A DNA stretch of 64,000 nucleotides from Nostoc spongiaeforme FACHB-130 (lineage in GTDB: Bacteria > Cyanobacteriota > Cyanobacteriia > Cyanobacteriales > Nostocaceae), in assembly GCF_014698475.1 (NCBI RefSeq), contig NZ_JACJTB010000039.1, positions 1 through 64,000 on the forward strand, in the 5' to 3' direction. The notes under the pieces are model-generated. The model searched no databases and had not been told where the DNA came from. It worked only from the letters and a program-made list of their open reading frames with translations. Each line of letters begins with the position of its first letter. Positions within the stretch are counted from its first letter, which is position 1. Shown in pieces: positions 8,578-17,262 of this stretch. Made by a program: the position numbers and the translations under genes.

Positions 8578-9921
8578 CTAAAACAAGCGTTTCACCTGAA
8601 TTTGATGCAGCCTTGGTCCGATAATTGAGACTATGGTGAACTGAAGATTTTCGTATAAAAAGATTTCACTTTTAGTTGGCATTTTCTGTAATTGATAAAG
8701 CACAAAACCGCCTAAAGTTTGATATTCCCTGGCTAGAGGCAAACTGAGATTTAAGACTTCGTTGAGGTCTTCGAGGTTAATTTGTGCTTGTACTAAAAAT
8801 GTGTCTTGATCCACAATTTCAATTAACAAGTCTTCGTTGTTTTCTCGTTCCCCTGTATTGCCAATAATTTCACCAATCACGTCTTGAATGGTCACTAGCC
8901 CTACAGTCCCACCAAACTCATCGACGACAATGACCATAGCTGGCTTTTCTTGCTGCATCATGGGCAAGAGTTCACTCAAGGGTGTGTTTTCTGGGACAAA
9001 TCGGGCGGGACGCATCCACGGTTGGAGATGGGATGTTAAAGAGAGTTTCTCTATTGCTAAGGGTTGGGCTAAATCTCGAAAGTACACAATCCCACGAATG
9101 TCATCTAAAGATTCGCCAATAATGGGGTAGCGGGAGTGACCAGTAGTGGTCATTTCCTGGAGTAAATGCTGGAAGGTTGCATCTTTAGGTAAAGCAATAA
9201 TGCCATTGCGAGGAATCATTACATCTTGGGCGGTAACATCACCAAATTCAAAGACATTATTCAGCAATTGGCGTTCAGAATGTTCTAAACCTGTAGATTC
9301 TCGTTCTGTGGCAATGATCATCTGCAATTCTTCCGATGTTACAGGCGGTCTCCAACTTTGACCTGTATATTCAATGCCAAAAATGCGTAACAAACAAAGA
9401 GTTGATTGGTTGAGAATCCAGATGAAGGGACTGAAAAAACGGACGATCGCTTTAACAGAAGGGCCTAAAAATCGCGCTAATTGTTCAGAATAGAGCAAAG
9501 CTAGTGATTTTGGGCATAATTCCCCTAAGACAATTTGCAGATAAGCTACCAAAAAAAAGGCTAGGGGAATTGATAGCGAATGGGAAATAAACTTAGTGGT
9601 AGTTGCTGGTAAAGGCCAAGATTTCAGCCATGCGTTTATCAGCACCACAATTGTACTTTCGCCAATCCAGCCCAGTGCCAAACTCGAAAGGGTAATGCCT
9701 AACTGTGTTGTTGATAGCAGCCGATCAATACTGCGTTGTAGTGTTTCAACTGCGATCGCTTGTACATCGCCAGCCTTGACTAACTGATGAATCCGCGATC
9801 GCCGCACTGTTACCATCGAAAACTCTGCTGTAACAAAAAAGGCATTGATGGCAATCAGCAGTAGTACTGATAATAATCGCAACCCTACATCTGCCCAAGT
9901 TAAACCAGGAAAACCAATCAC
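8578..9921 (-). CDS. CNNM/CorC-HlyC family transmembrane protein with CBS domains
   Basis: A 447-residue protein with standard order: DUF21/CNNM membrane domain of about four helices (1-190), a CBS pair (about 215-335, VMIPRNGIIALPKDATF and VVDEFGGTVGLVTIQDVIGE), and a C-terminal CorC/HlyC transporter-associated domain (about 355-447). These proteins are linked to Mg2+ or Co2+ efflux and are often annotated hemolysin. The start MIGFPGLTWADVGLRLL leads directly into the first helix. It converges on queC and is read on the same strand as the gene at 10021. Confidence 0.92.
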   Translation of the reverse strand: MIGFPGLTWADVGLRLLSVLLLIAINAFFVTAEFSMVTVRRSRIHQLVKAGDVQAIAVETLQRSIDRLLSTTQLGITLSSLALGWIGESTIVVLINAWLKSWPLPATTTKFISHSLSIPLAFFLVAYLQIVLGELCPKSLALLYSEQLARFLGPSVKAIVRFFSPFIWILNQSTLCLLRIFGIEYTGQSWRPPVTSEELQMIIATERESTGLEHSERQLLNNVFEFGDVTAQDVMIPRNGIIALPKDATFQHLLQEMTTTGHSRYPIIGESLDDIRGIVYFRDLAQPLAIEKLSLTSHLQPWMRPARFVPENTPLSELLPMMQQEKPAMVIVVDEFGGTVGLVTIQDVIGEIIGNTGERENNEDLLIEIVDQDTFLVQAQINLEDLNEVLNLSLPLAREYQTLGGFVLYQLQKMPTKSEIFLYENLQFTIVSIIGPRLHQIQVKRLF

Positions 9922-10020
9922 TGCCTAAACTCGTGTAAACTCTCTTAAAGTAAAAAGGTAAAAGGTAAAAGTAAAAAGAATCTTTTGCCTTTTTACTTTT
10001 TACTTTTTACTTTCCCGTCT

Positions 10021-10719
10021 TTACCTTGCTACAGGGATGTCAGCGACATCTAACTTGAGTTTTTGTGCAGGATAATCTGTCAAAGACAAAGAGACTTTGT
10101 TCACATCATCCAGTAAAGCTGTAGGAATAATCACTGTACCGGAAAATGTCGGCCCATTAGCAGGTAATTCTGCGGGTAAACCTTCTGTACTAGCACTCAA
10201 GGTTCTGCCTTTGTCATCGGTCACATCTAAGAAACTATACAAAAAGCGCACAGAATCCTTACCTTTGTTCTGCATTTTCACTTTCAAAAGTAAATCGCCT
10301 CCAGAGTAACGCGCCGATTGCACTGCAAAACTCACACCTTCACTTTCTGCACTCACCGGAAATCCTGGTTGGAGTTTTTCTTCAACTGCTTCCTTTGGCT
10401 TTTCTTGGGGCTTCTGTTTTTTATTGATTTCTTCGTCTTCGTCGTCTAATTTTTCTGATTGGTTAGCTTTCGCCTTACCGTCAATCCGAGATTTAACAAT
10501 TTTTAATATTTCTTCTTCTTTTAATAAAGTTACTCCTGGCTGTTGGGAGTTATTTGTCTTAGCACTGGCGAATTTAGTTGTTGGGCGACCATCTGGAGTT
10601 GATACTCCTTTGAGAGCTAAACTGCCCAAATTGAACCCTAAAAACGCGCTAACAGACCCTGCGCCCAACATCAGGATTAACAAAACCAAAGTCAGTATTA
10701 CAGTAGAATTTATTTTCAT
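10021..10719 (-). CDS. Membrane-anchored protein with a C-terminal beta-sandwich-like domain, function unknown
   Basis: A 232-residue protein not recognised. An N-terminal hydrophobic segment (residues 5-35) is either a signal anchor or uncleaved signal peptide. Residues 60-115 are a Lys/Glu-rich linker (KANQSEKLDDEDEEINKK, EKPKEAVEEK). Residues 125-232 look like a DUF4352-type immunoglobulin-like domain, with alternating strands and the phrase LLLKVKMQNKGKDSVRFLY. It is probably periplasmic and tethered to the inner membrane. ATG 10719 is chosen over a TTG nine bases upstream. A CDS encoding a related function is not seen beside it. Confidence 0.75.
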   Translation of the reverse strand: MKINSTVILTLVLLILMLGAGSVSAFLGFNLGSLALKGVSTPDGRPTTKFASAKTNNSQQPGVTLLKEEEILKIVKSRIDGKAKANQSEKLDDEDEEINKKQKPQEKPKEAVEEKLQPGFPVSAESEGVSFAVQSARYSGGDLLLKVKMQNKGKDSVRFLYSFLDVTDDKGRTLSASTEGLPAELPANGPTFSGTVIIPTALLDDVNKVSLSLTDYPAQKLKLDVADIPVAR

Positions 10720-10909
10720 CGCTGACAAGCTGTTGCTGAAGAATGCTGGTCTATATTAAGAGCATTGAAGTTATGTACCTCAATCCTTAAATGAACTTCA
10801 TCAATCATAGTGTGCATAATTTCATAATTAAATTATGTAGTATAAAAATCTGATAAACTGTGGTAGAAGGGTAGACAAATGGCAAACTTGAGATAAAATT
10901 AATATTCGA

Positions 10910-10982
10910 CCAGGGTTGGCCGAGCGGTTGAGGCAGCGAACTCATAATTCGCCCAAGGCAGGTTCAACTCCTGCACCCTGGA
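10910..10982 (+). tRNA. tRNA-Ile (anticodon CAU, lysidine-type)
   Basis: A 73-base cloverleaf: acceptor CCAGGGT with ACCCTGG, D arm GCC/GGC, anticodon stem GCGAA/TTCGC with loop CTCATAA, T arm GCAGG/CCTGC with TTCAACT, discriminator A. CCA is not encoded. The CAU loop context matches isoleucine tRNAs whose C34 is changed to lysidine by TilS rather than methionine tRNAs (initiator tRNA would have GGG/CCC anticodon-stem pairs; elongators usually have TTCATAC). A T-run follows. Confidence 0.9.
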
Positions 10983-10991
10983 TTTTTTTTA

Positions 10992-11147
10992 AGTGCTGAG
11001 TGCTGAGTTGAAAGTGCTGAGTAATAAGTTCTTTTAAGTGATGACTCTAGCCGTTGTATGCCAAAGTTAATTTAACTCCATAACCCCCTTTAACCACTCA
11101 GCACTCAGCACTCAGCACTCAACACTCATTACTCAGTACTCAGCACT
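10992..11147. repeat. Inverted pair of 7-bp GTGCTGA short tandem repeats
   Basis: GTGCTGA units at 10993-11022 face complementary TCAGCAC units at 11095-11147, about 70 bp apart, so the pair can form a long hairpin. It fills the gap between the tRNA and the convergent small gene, whose TAG stop abuts the repeat. Confidence 0.7.
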
Positions 11148-11564
11148 CTAAAAGCGGAATTCTGTACCGACTTTGAGTTTGTCACTATTTAAGCGAGGAG
11201 ATGACAGTAAGGAACTATCATAAGGATTGGGTAAATCTGGTGTGCGTAGATAAGGGTCATTACCGGCTTGCTGAGTCATAACATCTCGATAGAGGGTATT
11301 CATTAACTCAGCATCACGGGCTATTTCATTTTCTGGAAAAGTATTGCGAAAACCGGAACCATTACCGAGAAAATTGTGTAACTGACGTTTGGCTGTGTTA
11401 TTTTCATAAAAATTGCGATCGTGACGGAAATAGGCTCGCTCAAATGCTTCATTAGCTGTTTCATAATTAGGTGTATCTGTTTCAGCAGATGCCACAGCCG
11501 GAAAAATTAAACCAGTCGCTAAAAGTACCAAAAGACCACCAAAGGATTTAAACTTTATACCCAT
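11148..11564 (-). CDS. Small exported protein, function unknown
   Basis: A 138-residue protein not recognised. A clear signal peptide (KSFGGLLVLLATGLIFPAVASAE) ends near residue 28. The mature part is hydrophilic with many aromatic, Asn and Arg residues (AFERAYFRHDRNFYENN) and ends in GTEFRF. It has no cysteines, so no lipobox. ATG 11564 has GAGGAG 10 bases upstream. It is transcribed divergently from pyrE. The protein is probably periplasmic. Confidence 0.75.
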   Translation of the reverse strand: MGIKFKSFGGLLVLLATGLIFPAVASAETDTPNYETANEAFERAYFRHDRNFYENNTAKRQLHNFLGNGSGFRNTFPENEIARDAELMNTLYRDVMTQQAGNDPYLRTPDLPNPYDSSLLSSPRLNSDKLKVGTEFRF

Positions 11565-11664
11565 TCCCTTAACTCCTCAATTTTGAGCGAATCTTAACTT
11601 ATGCTTAATTGCAGAACTCTGATGAGTTCAACCTTTGGTGTAGCACAACTGATTATCATTTGTA

Positions 11665-12285
11665 ATGACGCATTCTACTGAAACCCTTACCCAGGCTAAT
11701 ATTTGGGCGACCACTGCTGACTTAGCCACTCTGCGCCACAAGCTACTAGACTTGTTTTGCCAACTCGCCTATCAAGAAGGTGATTTTGTGCTGGCTTCAG
11801 GACTACGTAGCACCTACTACATTAATAAAACCCAGGTAACACTCCATCCCCAAGGCGCTTTAGCCGTTGGGCGTTTACTATTTCCCTTACTACCTGCGGA
11901 TACTGAAGCTGTGGCAGGTTTAACACTAGGCGCTGATCCCATTGTGACAGCAGTGAGTGTGGTTTCTGTTTATGAAAACCGACCCATACCAGCACTAATT
12001 ATTCGCAAAGAAGCCAAAGGTTACGGAACGAAAGCTTATATTGAAGGGCCGACTTTGCCTGAAGGTGCAAAAATCGTCGTTTTGGAAGATGTGGTGACAA
12101 CTGGTCAGTCTGCTTTAAAAGCGGTAAATCGGCTGAAAGATGCAGGATATACTGTCGAGCAAGTAATTGGACTGGTAGACCGCAAGCAAGGAGGCGCAGA
12201 ACTTTACCAGTCTGTTGGTTTAAAGTTTGAAGCGTTGTTTGGAATTGAAGAAGTTCAACAACGGTATCGGGAATTAGCTAGTTAA
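11665..12285 (+). CDS. pyrE: Orotate phosphoribosyltransferase
   Basis: A 206-residue enzyme converting orotate and PRPP to OMP in pyrimidine synthesis. The PRPP-binding motif is VVLEDVVTTGQSAL, and the conserved catalytic loop IRKEAKGYGTKAYIEG precedes it. The GLRSTYYINK segment near residue 47 is typical of the family. The length is normal apart from a 20-residue N-terminal extension. A strong hairpin terminator follows 20 bases after the stop. Confidence 0.96.
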   Translation: MTHSTETLTQANIWATTADLATLRHKLLDLFCQLAYQEGDFVLASGLRSTYYINKTQVTLHPQGALAVGRLLFPLLPADTEAVAGLTLGADPIVTAVSVVSVYENRPIPALIIRKEAKGYGTKAYIEGPTLPEGAKIVVLEDVVTTGQSALKAVNRLKDAGYTVEQVIGLVDRKQGGAELYQSVGLKFEALFGIEEVQQRYRELAS

Positions 12286-12305
12286 TTGACTCTAGAACGA
12301 AGTGC

Positions 12306-12338
12306 AGATCCCCGACTTTTTGAAAAAGTCGGGGATCT
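12306..12338 (+). terminator. Palindromic terminator (family also at 31626-31658)
   Basis: Perfect 16-base arms (AGATCCCCGACTTTTT and complement) around one G. It ends pyrE and faces the small gene on the other strand, so may serve both. Nearly the same palindrome occurs at 31626-31658. Confidence 0.8.
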
Positions 12339-12356
12339 AATACCAAATTATAAATT

Positions 12357-12512
12357 TTAGTGGGGCGATCGCTCCAAATCATCCTCTTCTTTTTTCAGTA
12401 ATTCCCACATCAGGAAGGCAAACTCCATCACAATTCCTGAACCTGGGATGAACAAGTCAGCAATTAGGGGAATCAGAAAAAATGCGATCGCCATCAGCTT
12501 CTTAGCTTTCAT
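12357..12512 (-). CDS. 51-residue small hydrophobic protein
   Basis: Starts at ATG 12512 with GAGG about 9 bases upstream and stops at 12357-12359. The translation has a basic start (MKAKKLMA), a single hydrophobic helix (IAFFLIPLIADLFIPGSG), and an amphipathic, then acidic tail (MWELLKKEEDDLERSPH). This resembles small single-pass membrane proteins. It converges on pyrE, sharing its terminator. Coding is supported by the Shine-Dalgarno and clean membrane-protein pattern, not by homology. Confidence 0.55.
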   Translation of the reverse strand: MKAKKLMAIAFFLIPLIADLFIPGSGIVMEFAFLMWELLKKEEDDLERSPH

Positions 12513-12682
12513 TTACTTTGCCTCAAACGCTGAAGCAACAGTAAATTTGGGGTAGTGCGAGGAAGCAAAAGCGGCTGTCTGTGGGCGGTGATGCGTGAAT
12601 ATGCTGAGATTTGAGTTTGTGGATGCTAGATTAGGCTTGGGGAATCCCGAAACTTTGTCGCAAATTTGGGCAAGAATAACCT

Positions 12683-15600
12683 ATGGCGCGTGTTAGCTAT
12701 GGTGATGAAGTCGCAGCGCGGGTAAGGAAACTTTTAGAAAGATTTTTGGCTTATGCCAATAACGAGTTAGAAGACGGTGAACTTTATAAAATTGCCCTGA
12801 ATTGGGAAACGCCGCAGCAAGTAATAGTGAGGACACAGCTAAGAGTGCTGGCGGAACTCGGCGGTTTAACTAAAGAAGAAGTCAGGGAAGCATTAAAACG
12901 ACTCGAAGATTTTCTAGGTATTCTCGAAGATTTGCGCGTACAAAAGCGAGGCTCAGAAGAGTGGTATTTCCGGCTGAAACTTTGGCATGATAAAAGCGAC
13001 AAACACGCGAATTTGCAGAAATTTGATGCAGAATGGCAAAGCCGAAGAGAAGAATTACCAGGCGTGCAGCGTGAGAAGGCTAAAAAAACTCAATCCTCAC
13101 CTACCCGTTACGAAAATCTTCCCTTCAGTGGGGTGGTGGAATTTGTCGGACGAGAAAGGGAATTGCAAAACCTCCATCGTTTGTTGCGGGATAATCAACA
13201 GGTAGCTATTGCTGCTATTGCGGGGATGGGTGGAGTCGGGAAAACAGAATTAGCTTTGCAATATGCCAATTCGCACCGCGTCACCTACCAAGGCGGAATT
13301 TGCTGGTTGTCTGCATTGCAGGATGTAGGAGTGCAACTGGTGGATTTTGCTCGTAATAAGCTGCTATTGAATATCCCAGATGATTTAGATTTAGCTGCGA
13401 GAGTCCAATACTGTCTGACAAAATGGTATGAGGGTGAGGTTTTACTGATAATTGATAACGTCACTAACTATCGGGATGAAGTTAGGTGTTATTTAGATTC
13501 TGTTCCTGCGCGGTTTAAGCAGTTAATTACCACGCGGGAGAGATTACAACCGCCGATAGTGCGTTTAGATTTAGATGTGCTGACACCACTGGCAGCGATG
13601 CAGTTATTAAAATCCATAATTGGTAGAGAACGACTGCGGCGTGAACCGTTAATAGCGAGAAAGCTTTGTAAGTGGTTGGGATATTTGCCACTGGGTTTAG
13701 AATTAGTCGGGCGTTATTTGTTGGGTGATGAGGAGTTATCCCTAACAGAAATGCTGCAAGACTTGGAAAATGAGCGTTTGAAGAATCCGGCTTTAGATGA
13801 AGCTCAACCGGAAATGACGGCTGAATTGGGTGTTGCAGCTGCGTTTGAGTTGAGTTGGAAACGGTTGCGAGAAAAGGGTCAAATCCTAGCTCAACATTTA
13901 GGCTGCGTTTTGAGTTTATTTGCCTTAGCTCCGATTCCTTGGGAGTTGGTGGATGGGATAACAATAAATGATGAAGCTCAAAATTGGAAACAAGCTAGAC
14001 GTGATTTATTGCAGTTACATTTACTTCAGTTCAAAGGTGAGGGAACTTATCAACTGCATCCCCTGTTGCGAGAGTTTTTTAAAGATAAGCTTGAAGGTTT
14101 AGAGCAGAAAGAGGAATTTAAGCGATCGTTTTGCGGTGTAATGGTAGAGGTTGCGAAAGATATTCCTCAAGAACCTACACTTCAGCAAATTAAAGATATC
14201 TCTCCCGCAATACCTCACTTAGCAGAAGTAGCAAACAATCTCATTGAGTATGCCAATGATGAAGACTCATTTTGTCCATTTGATGGTATTGCCTTATTTT
14301 ACAGAGGTCAGGGACTATATGATAAAGCAGAACCTTGGTTTGAGCAGTGTCGAGAAATCACTAAAGAACGTTTAGGAGAAGAAAGTGAATATTTTGCTGC
14401 TAGTCTCAGCAATCTAGGGAGTCTCTACTTCTTGCAAGGAAAATACAGCAAAGCCGAACTTACATTACTGCAAAGTTTGGAACTAACGAGACGCTTATTA
14501 GGAGATGAACATCCTAATGTTGCCGCTAATCTCGGCAATCTAGGGAGTTGCTACTCATTCCAAGGAAAATACAGCAAAGCTGAACTTCCATTACTGCAAG
14601 GTTTGGAACTAACGAGACGCTTATTGGGAGATGAACATCCTAATGTTGCTACTGCTGTCTACAATCTGGGGAATCTTTACTTATTTCAAGGCAAATATAG
14701 CAAAGCCGAAACTTTCTACTCACAAGCTTTAGAACTCAGGCTATCTTTGTTAGGAGAAGATCATCCTGATGTTGCTACTAGCCTTGCTTCTTTGGGAAAT
14801 ATCTACAGTTTCCAAGGAAAATACAGTGAAGCCGAACACCTGTTACTAAAGGCTTTAGAACTAAAACGAAGCTTGTTACGAGATGATCATCCTGATATTG
14901 CAACTAGTCTCCACGACTTGGGAAATCTTTACACATCGCAAGGAAAATACGTTGAAGCCGAACACCTGTTACTACAGGCTTTAGAAATAAAACGGCACTT
15001 ACCTGGAGAAAAACATCCTAATGTTGCACTTAGTCTCAAGGACTTGGGAAATCTCTATCGTGTTCAAGGAAGATACAGTGAAGCTGAACCCCTGTTACTA
15101 CAGGCTTTAGAACTAACGCGAGGCTTGCTAGGAGAGGAAAATCCTGATGTTGCACTTAGCCTCAACAATTTGGCATTACTATACGATTCTCAAGGAAGGT
15201 ACAGCGAAGCTGAATCCACCTACATAAAAGCTTTAGAACTATGCCTGCGTGTTCTAGGAGAAGAACATTTTTATGTTGCTCAAAGCTTAAACAACCTAGG
15301 GGAACTCTACGGTTCTCAAGGAAGATACAGCGAAGCTGAATCCTTTTTAATACAAACTTTAAAGCTAAAGAAACGCTTATTGGGAGATGAACATCCAGAA
15401 ATTGCACTTAGCCTTCATAATCTGGCAAATCTCTACTTTTTACAAGGAAAATATAGCGAAGCTGAACCACTATATCTACAAGCTTTGGAACTAAGGCGAC
15501 GCTTCTTTGGAGAAGAACATCCTGATTTTGCAATTAGCCTCATCGGTCTGGCAACTTCTTACTACGCGCAAGGCCAATACACAATAGCTGAACCACTATT

Positions 15601-15964
15601 AATACAAGCTTTAGCATTAACGCGATATCTCTTTGGAGAAGAACATCCTGATTTTGTGACCAGTCTCAATAATCTGGCAAATCTCTACAGTTCTCAAGGA
15701 AGGTACCGCGAAGCTGAATCTCTAATTTTGCAAGCTTTGGCAATAGGACAACGCTTACACAGAGAAGAACATCCTGATTTTGCCATTAACCTTGCCAATC
15801 TGGCAGGAGTCTACATTTCCCAACGAAGATATAGCGAAGCAAAACCTCTATTTCTGAGAGCGTTGAATATTTTCGAGCGACATTTGGGACTAAATCACCC
15901 TTACACTATGACTATTCGTAACAATTTAGCCAGTTTGCGCGATCGCCTCAACTCACAACAGTAA
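12683..15964 (+). CDS. NB-ARC NTPase with C-terminal tetratricopeptide repeats
   Basis: A 1093-residue STAND-class protein. Residues 1-125 form a helical N-terminal domain of the kind found on cyanobacterial NB-ARC proteins. The NB-ARC core runs from about 145 to 460: Walker A GMGGVGKTE (181-189), Walker B VLLIIDNV (253-260), sensor LITTRER and the GLPL-like LPLGLEL. From about 540 to the end there are 12-13 TPR units of 42 residues of the kinesin-light-chain type (YSEAEPLLLQALEL and HPDVALSLNNLA). It probably binds a ligand through the TPRs and oligomerises on ATP. TAA lies in frame at 12677, fixing the start at 12683. Such proteins act in signalling or phage defence; no dedicated effector domain is obvious. 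Confidence 0.9.
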   Translation: MARVSYGDEVAARVRKLLERFLAYANNELEDGELYKIALNWETPQQVIVRTQLRVLAELGGLTKEEVREALKRLEDFLGILEDLRVQKRGSEEWYFRLKLWHDKSDKHANLQKFDAEWQSRREELPGVQREKAKKTQSSPTRYENLPFSGVVEFVGRERELQNLHRLLRDNQQVAIAAIAGMGGVGKTELALQYANSHRVTYQGGICWLSALQDVGVQLVDFARNKLLLNIPDDLDLAARVQYCLTKWYEGEVLLIIDNVTNYRDEVRCYLDSVPARFKQLITTRERLQPPIVRLDLDVLTPLAAMQLLKSIIGRERLRREPLIARKLCKWLGYLPLGLELVGRYLLGDEELSLTEMLQDLENERLKNPALDEAQPEMTAELGVAAAFELSWKRLREKGQILAQHLGCVLSLFALAPIPWELVDGITINDEAQNWKQARRDLLQLHLLQFKGEGTYQLHPLLREFFKDKLEGLEQKEEFKRSFCGVMVEVAKDIPQEPTLQQIKDISPAIPHLAEVANNLIEYANDEDSFCPFDGIALFYRGQGLYDKAEPWFEQCREITKERLGEESEYFAASLSNLGSLYFLQGKYSKAELTLLQSLELTRRLLGDEHPNVAANLGNLGSCYSFQGKYSKAELPLLQGLELTRRLLGDEHPNVATAVYNLGNLYLFQGKYSKAETFYSQALELRLSLLGEDHPDVATSLASLGNIYSFQGKYSEAEHLLLKALELKRSLLRDDHPDIATSLHDLGNLYTSQGKYVEAEHLLLQALEIKRHLPGEKHPNVALSLKDLGNLYRVQGRYSEAEPLLLQALELTRGLLGEENPDVALSLNNLALLYDSQGRYSEAESTYIKALELCLRVLGEEHFYVAQSLNNLGELYGSQGRYSEAESFLIQTLKLKKRLLGDEHPEIALSLHNLANLYFLQGKYSEAEPLYLQALELRRRFFGEEHPDFAISLIGLATSYYAQGQYTIAEPLLIQALALTRYLFGEEHPDFVTSLNNLANLYSSQGRYREAESLILQALAIGQRLHREEHPDFAINLANLAGVYISQRRYSEAKPLFLRALNIFERHLGLNHPYTMTIRNNLASLRDRLNSQQ

Positions 15965-16002
15965 AATTCAAGTTCCCAACTTCATCAATCAAGCTTTTAT
16001 CT

Positions 16003-16262
16003 CCAAGTTTCGTGTTCCGAACTCGAAATTCCATGTTCTGAACTCGGAGTTTTATGTTCTGAAGTGGAAGTTTCATGTTCCGAAGTCGGAGTTTTGTGTT
16101 CTGAAGTCAAAGTTTCGTGTTTTCAAGTGCAATGATGGTGTTGTGAGGGCGATCGCTCTACTTATTTACTCGAAGTTTCGTGTTCGTAGGTACAATGATG
16201 GTGTTCTGAGGGCGATCGCTTTACCTTTTTACTCGAAGTTTTGTGTTCTGAAGGCGATCACT
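16003..16262. repeat. Degenerate 21-bp direct-repeat array (copy A)
   Basis: Six tandem units of exactly 21 bp lie at 16003-16128 (consensus CGAAGTTTCGTGTTCYGAAGT), then longer units combining the same motif with CAATGATGGTGTTSTGAGGG and HIP1 sites. A related array is at 16947-17205, on the other side of the toxin-antitoxin pair. It is not a CRISPR: units are contiguous and diverged. Confidence 0.8.
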
Positions 16263-16275
16263 TGGCAAAAAAGCA

Positions 16276-16671
16276 TTACTCAAAAACATCAAACCCCTTC
16301 TCATTTTGCAATTTTCTGTCAAAAGTTGCTGTAATACTACAACCAAAATGTTGAGCGATCGCACCAATTAAATAATCAGAAAAATCAGCCTTTCCTTGTT
16401 GAAATCGCTGCAATGCTTGATAAACTACAGAGAGATTTTCAAACTCAAACGTCGAACATTGCAACATCAAATTTATAGCATTGCTAATTTCTTCTCTACT
16501 AAATTGATAAGGCTTTCCTCGTAAAACCCAAACCAATTCGCAAAGAACTATATTCGCTACAAAACATTGCTCTCCACTTTCGATAATTTCAGTGGCCTGT
16601 TGCCATTGCCTTTCATCATCCTTTGTTAAATAGCGCACTAAAATATTTGTATCAACTGCAATCACTAGCAC
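16276..16671 (-). CDS. PIN-domain toxin, VapC type
   Basis: A 131-residue PIN-fold ribonuclease. The N-terminal motif VDTNILVRYL carries the first catalytic Asp; Glu occurs in VLCELVWVL near residue 45; KADFSDYLIGAIA near 95 and TATFDRKL near 115 supply the further Asp residues. VapC toxins cleave tRNA or rRNA when free of antitoxin. Its start overlaps the antitoxin end by 20 bases, typical of vapBC operons. The 3' end runs close to repeat array A. Confidence 0.9.
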   Translation of the reverse strand: MLVIAVDTNILVRYLTKDDERQWQQATEIIESGEQCFVANIVLCELVWVLRGKPYQFSREEISNAINLMLQCSTFEFENLSVVYQALQRFQQGKADFSDYLIGAIAQHFGCSITATFDRKLQNEKGFDVFE

Positions 16672-16897
16672 CTTCTTGAATTGCTGTTTCCATTTCTTCT
16701 AAAGTTACACTTTTGGTTCCCGGACGATGTAAAATTCCAGATAAAGTTTGCACAGGAACATTGAGTGGAATTAACTTGACTGTACCATTTTCATCAATAA
16801 CAAAATCAACTTTACTGCCTGCATCAAGATTAAGATAATCCCTAATTTCTTTAGGAATAGTTACTTGTCCTGTAGTGGTGATGATAGTGCTAACCAT
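16652..16897 (-). CDS. AbrB/MazE-fold antitoxin, VapB type
   Basis: An 81-residue protein with the SpoVT/AbrB swapped-hairpin domain at 1-45 (TTTGQVTIPKEIRDYLNLDAG, then VDFVIDENGTVKLIP). The C-terminal 35 residues should wrap the toxin. It lies upstream of the PIN toxin and overlaps it, and should repress the operon. Its start codon lies just outside array B. Confidence 0.9.
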   Translation of the reverse strand: MVSTIITTTGQVTIPKEIRDYLNLDAGSKVDFVIDENGTVKLIPLNVPVQTLSGILHRPGTKSVTLEEMETAIQEGASDCS

Positions 16898-16946
16898 TAC
16901 ACACGTTCCTCATATAGACTTTTTCTTGGCATTATGATAACAAATA

Positions 16947-17205
16947 TCAGCGATCGCTCTACTTTTTTACTCGAAGTTTCCTGTTCGCAAGTACAATGAT
17001 GATGTTGTGAGGGCGATCGCTCCACCTTTTTACTCGAAGTTTCGTGTTCGGAAGGCGATCGCTCTACTTTTTTACTCGAAGTTTTGTGTTCGCAGGTGCA
17101 ATGATGGTGTTGTGAAGGCGATCGCCTGACCTTTTGACTCGAAGTTTCGTGTTCGGAAGGCGATGTCTCGTGTTCAAAGTGTAAAATGAGCGGCGATCGC
17201 TTACA
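16947..17205. repeat. Degenerate 21-bp repeat array (copy B)
   Basis: Repeats of CTCGAAGTTTCGTGTTCG with interleaved HIP1 sites and the CAATGATG-GTGTTGTGA segment, in the same orientation as array A. Being a multiple of three, the unit leaves a spurious open frame on the minus strand. Confidence 0.75.
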
Positions 17206-17262
17206 AGTTTCATTGTGCAGATTAAAATTAGCTGGCTTCAACAGTGGCGATCGCATTCTCTG

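Noticed and set aside
16003-17205. Possible CRISPR array
   Set aside because: Units are contiguous, diverged and lack constant-length unique spacers; no cas genes are nearby.
16897-17256. 119-codon minus-strand frame rich in His, Glu, Thr and Ser
   Set aside because: It is translated from repeat array B, whose 21-bp unit keeps the frame open; there is no start signal or independent coding pattern.
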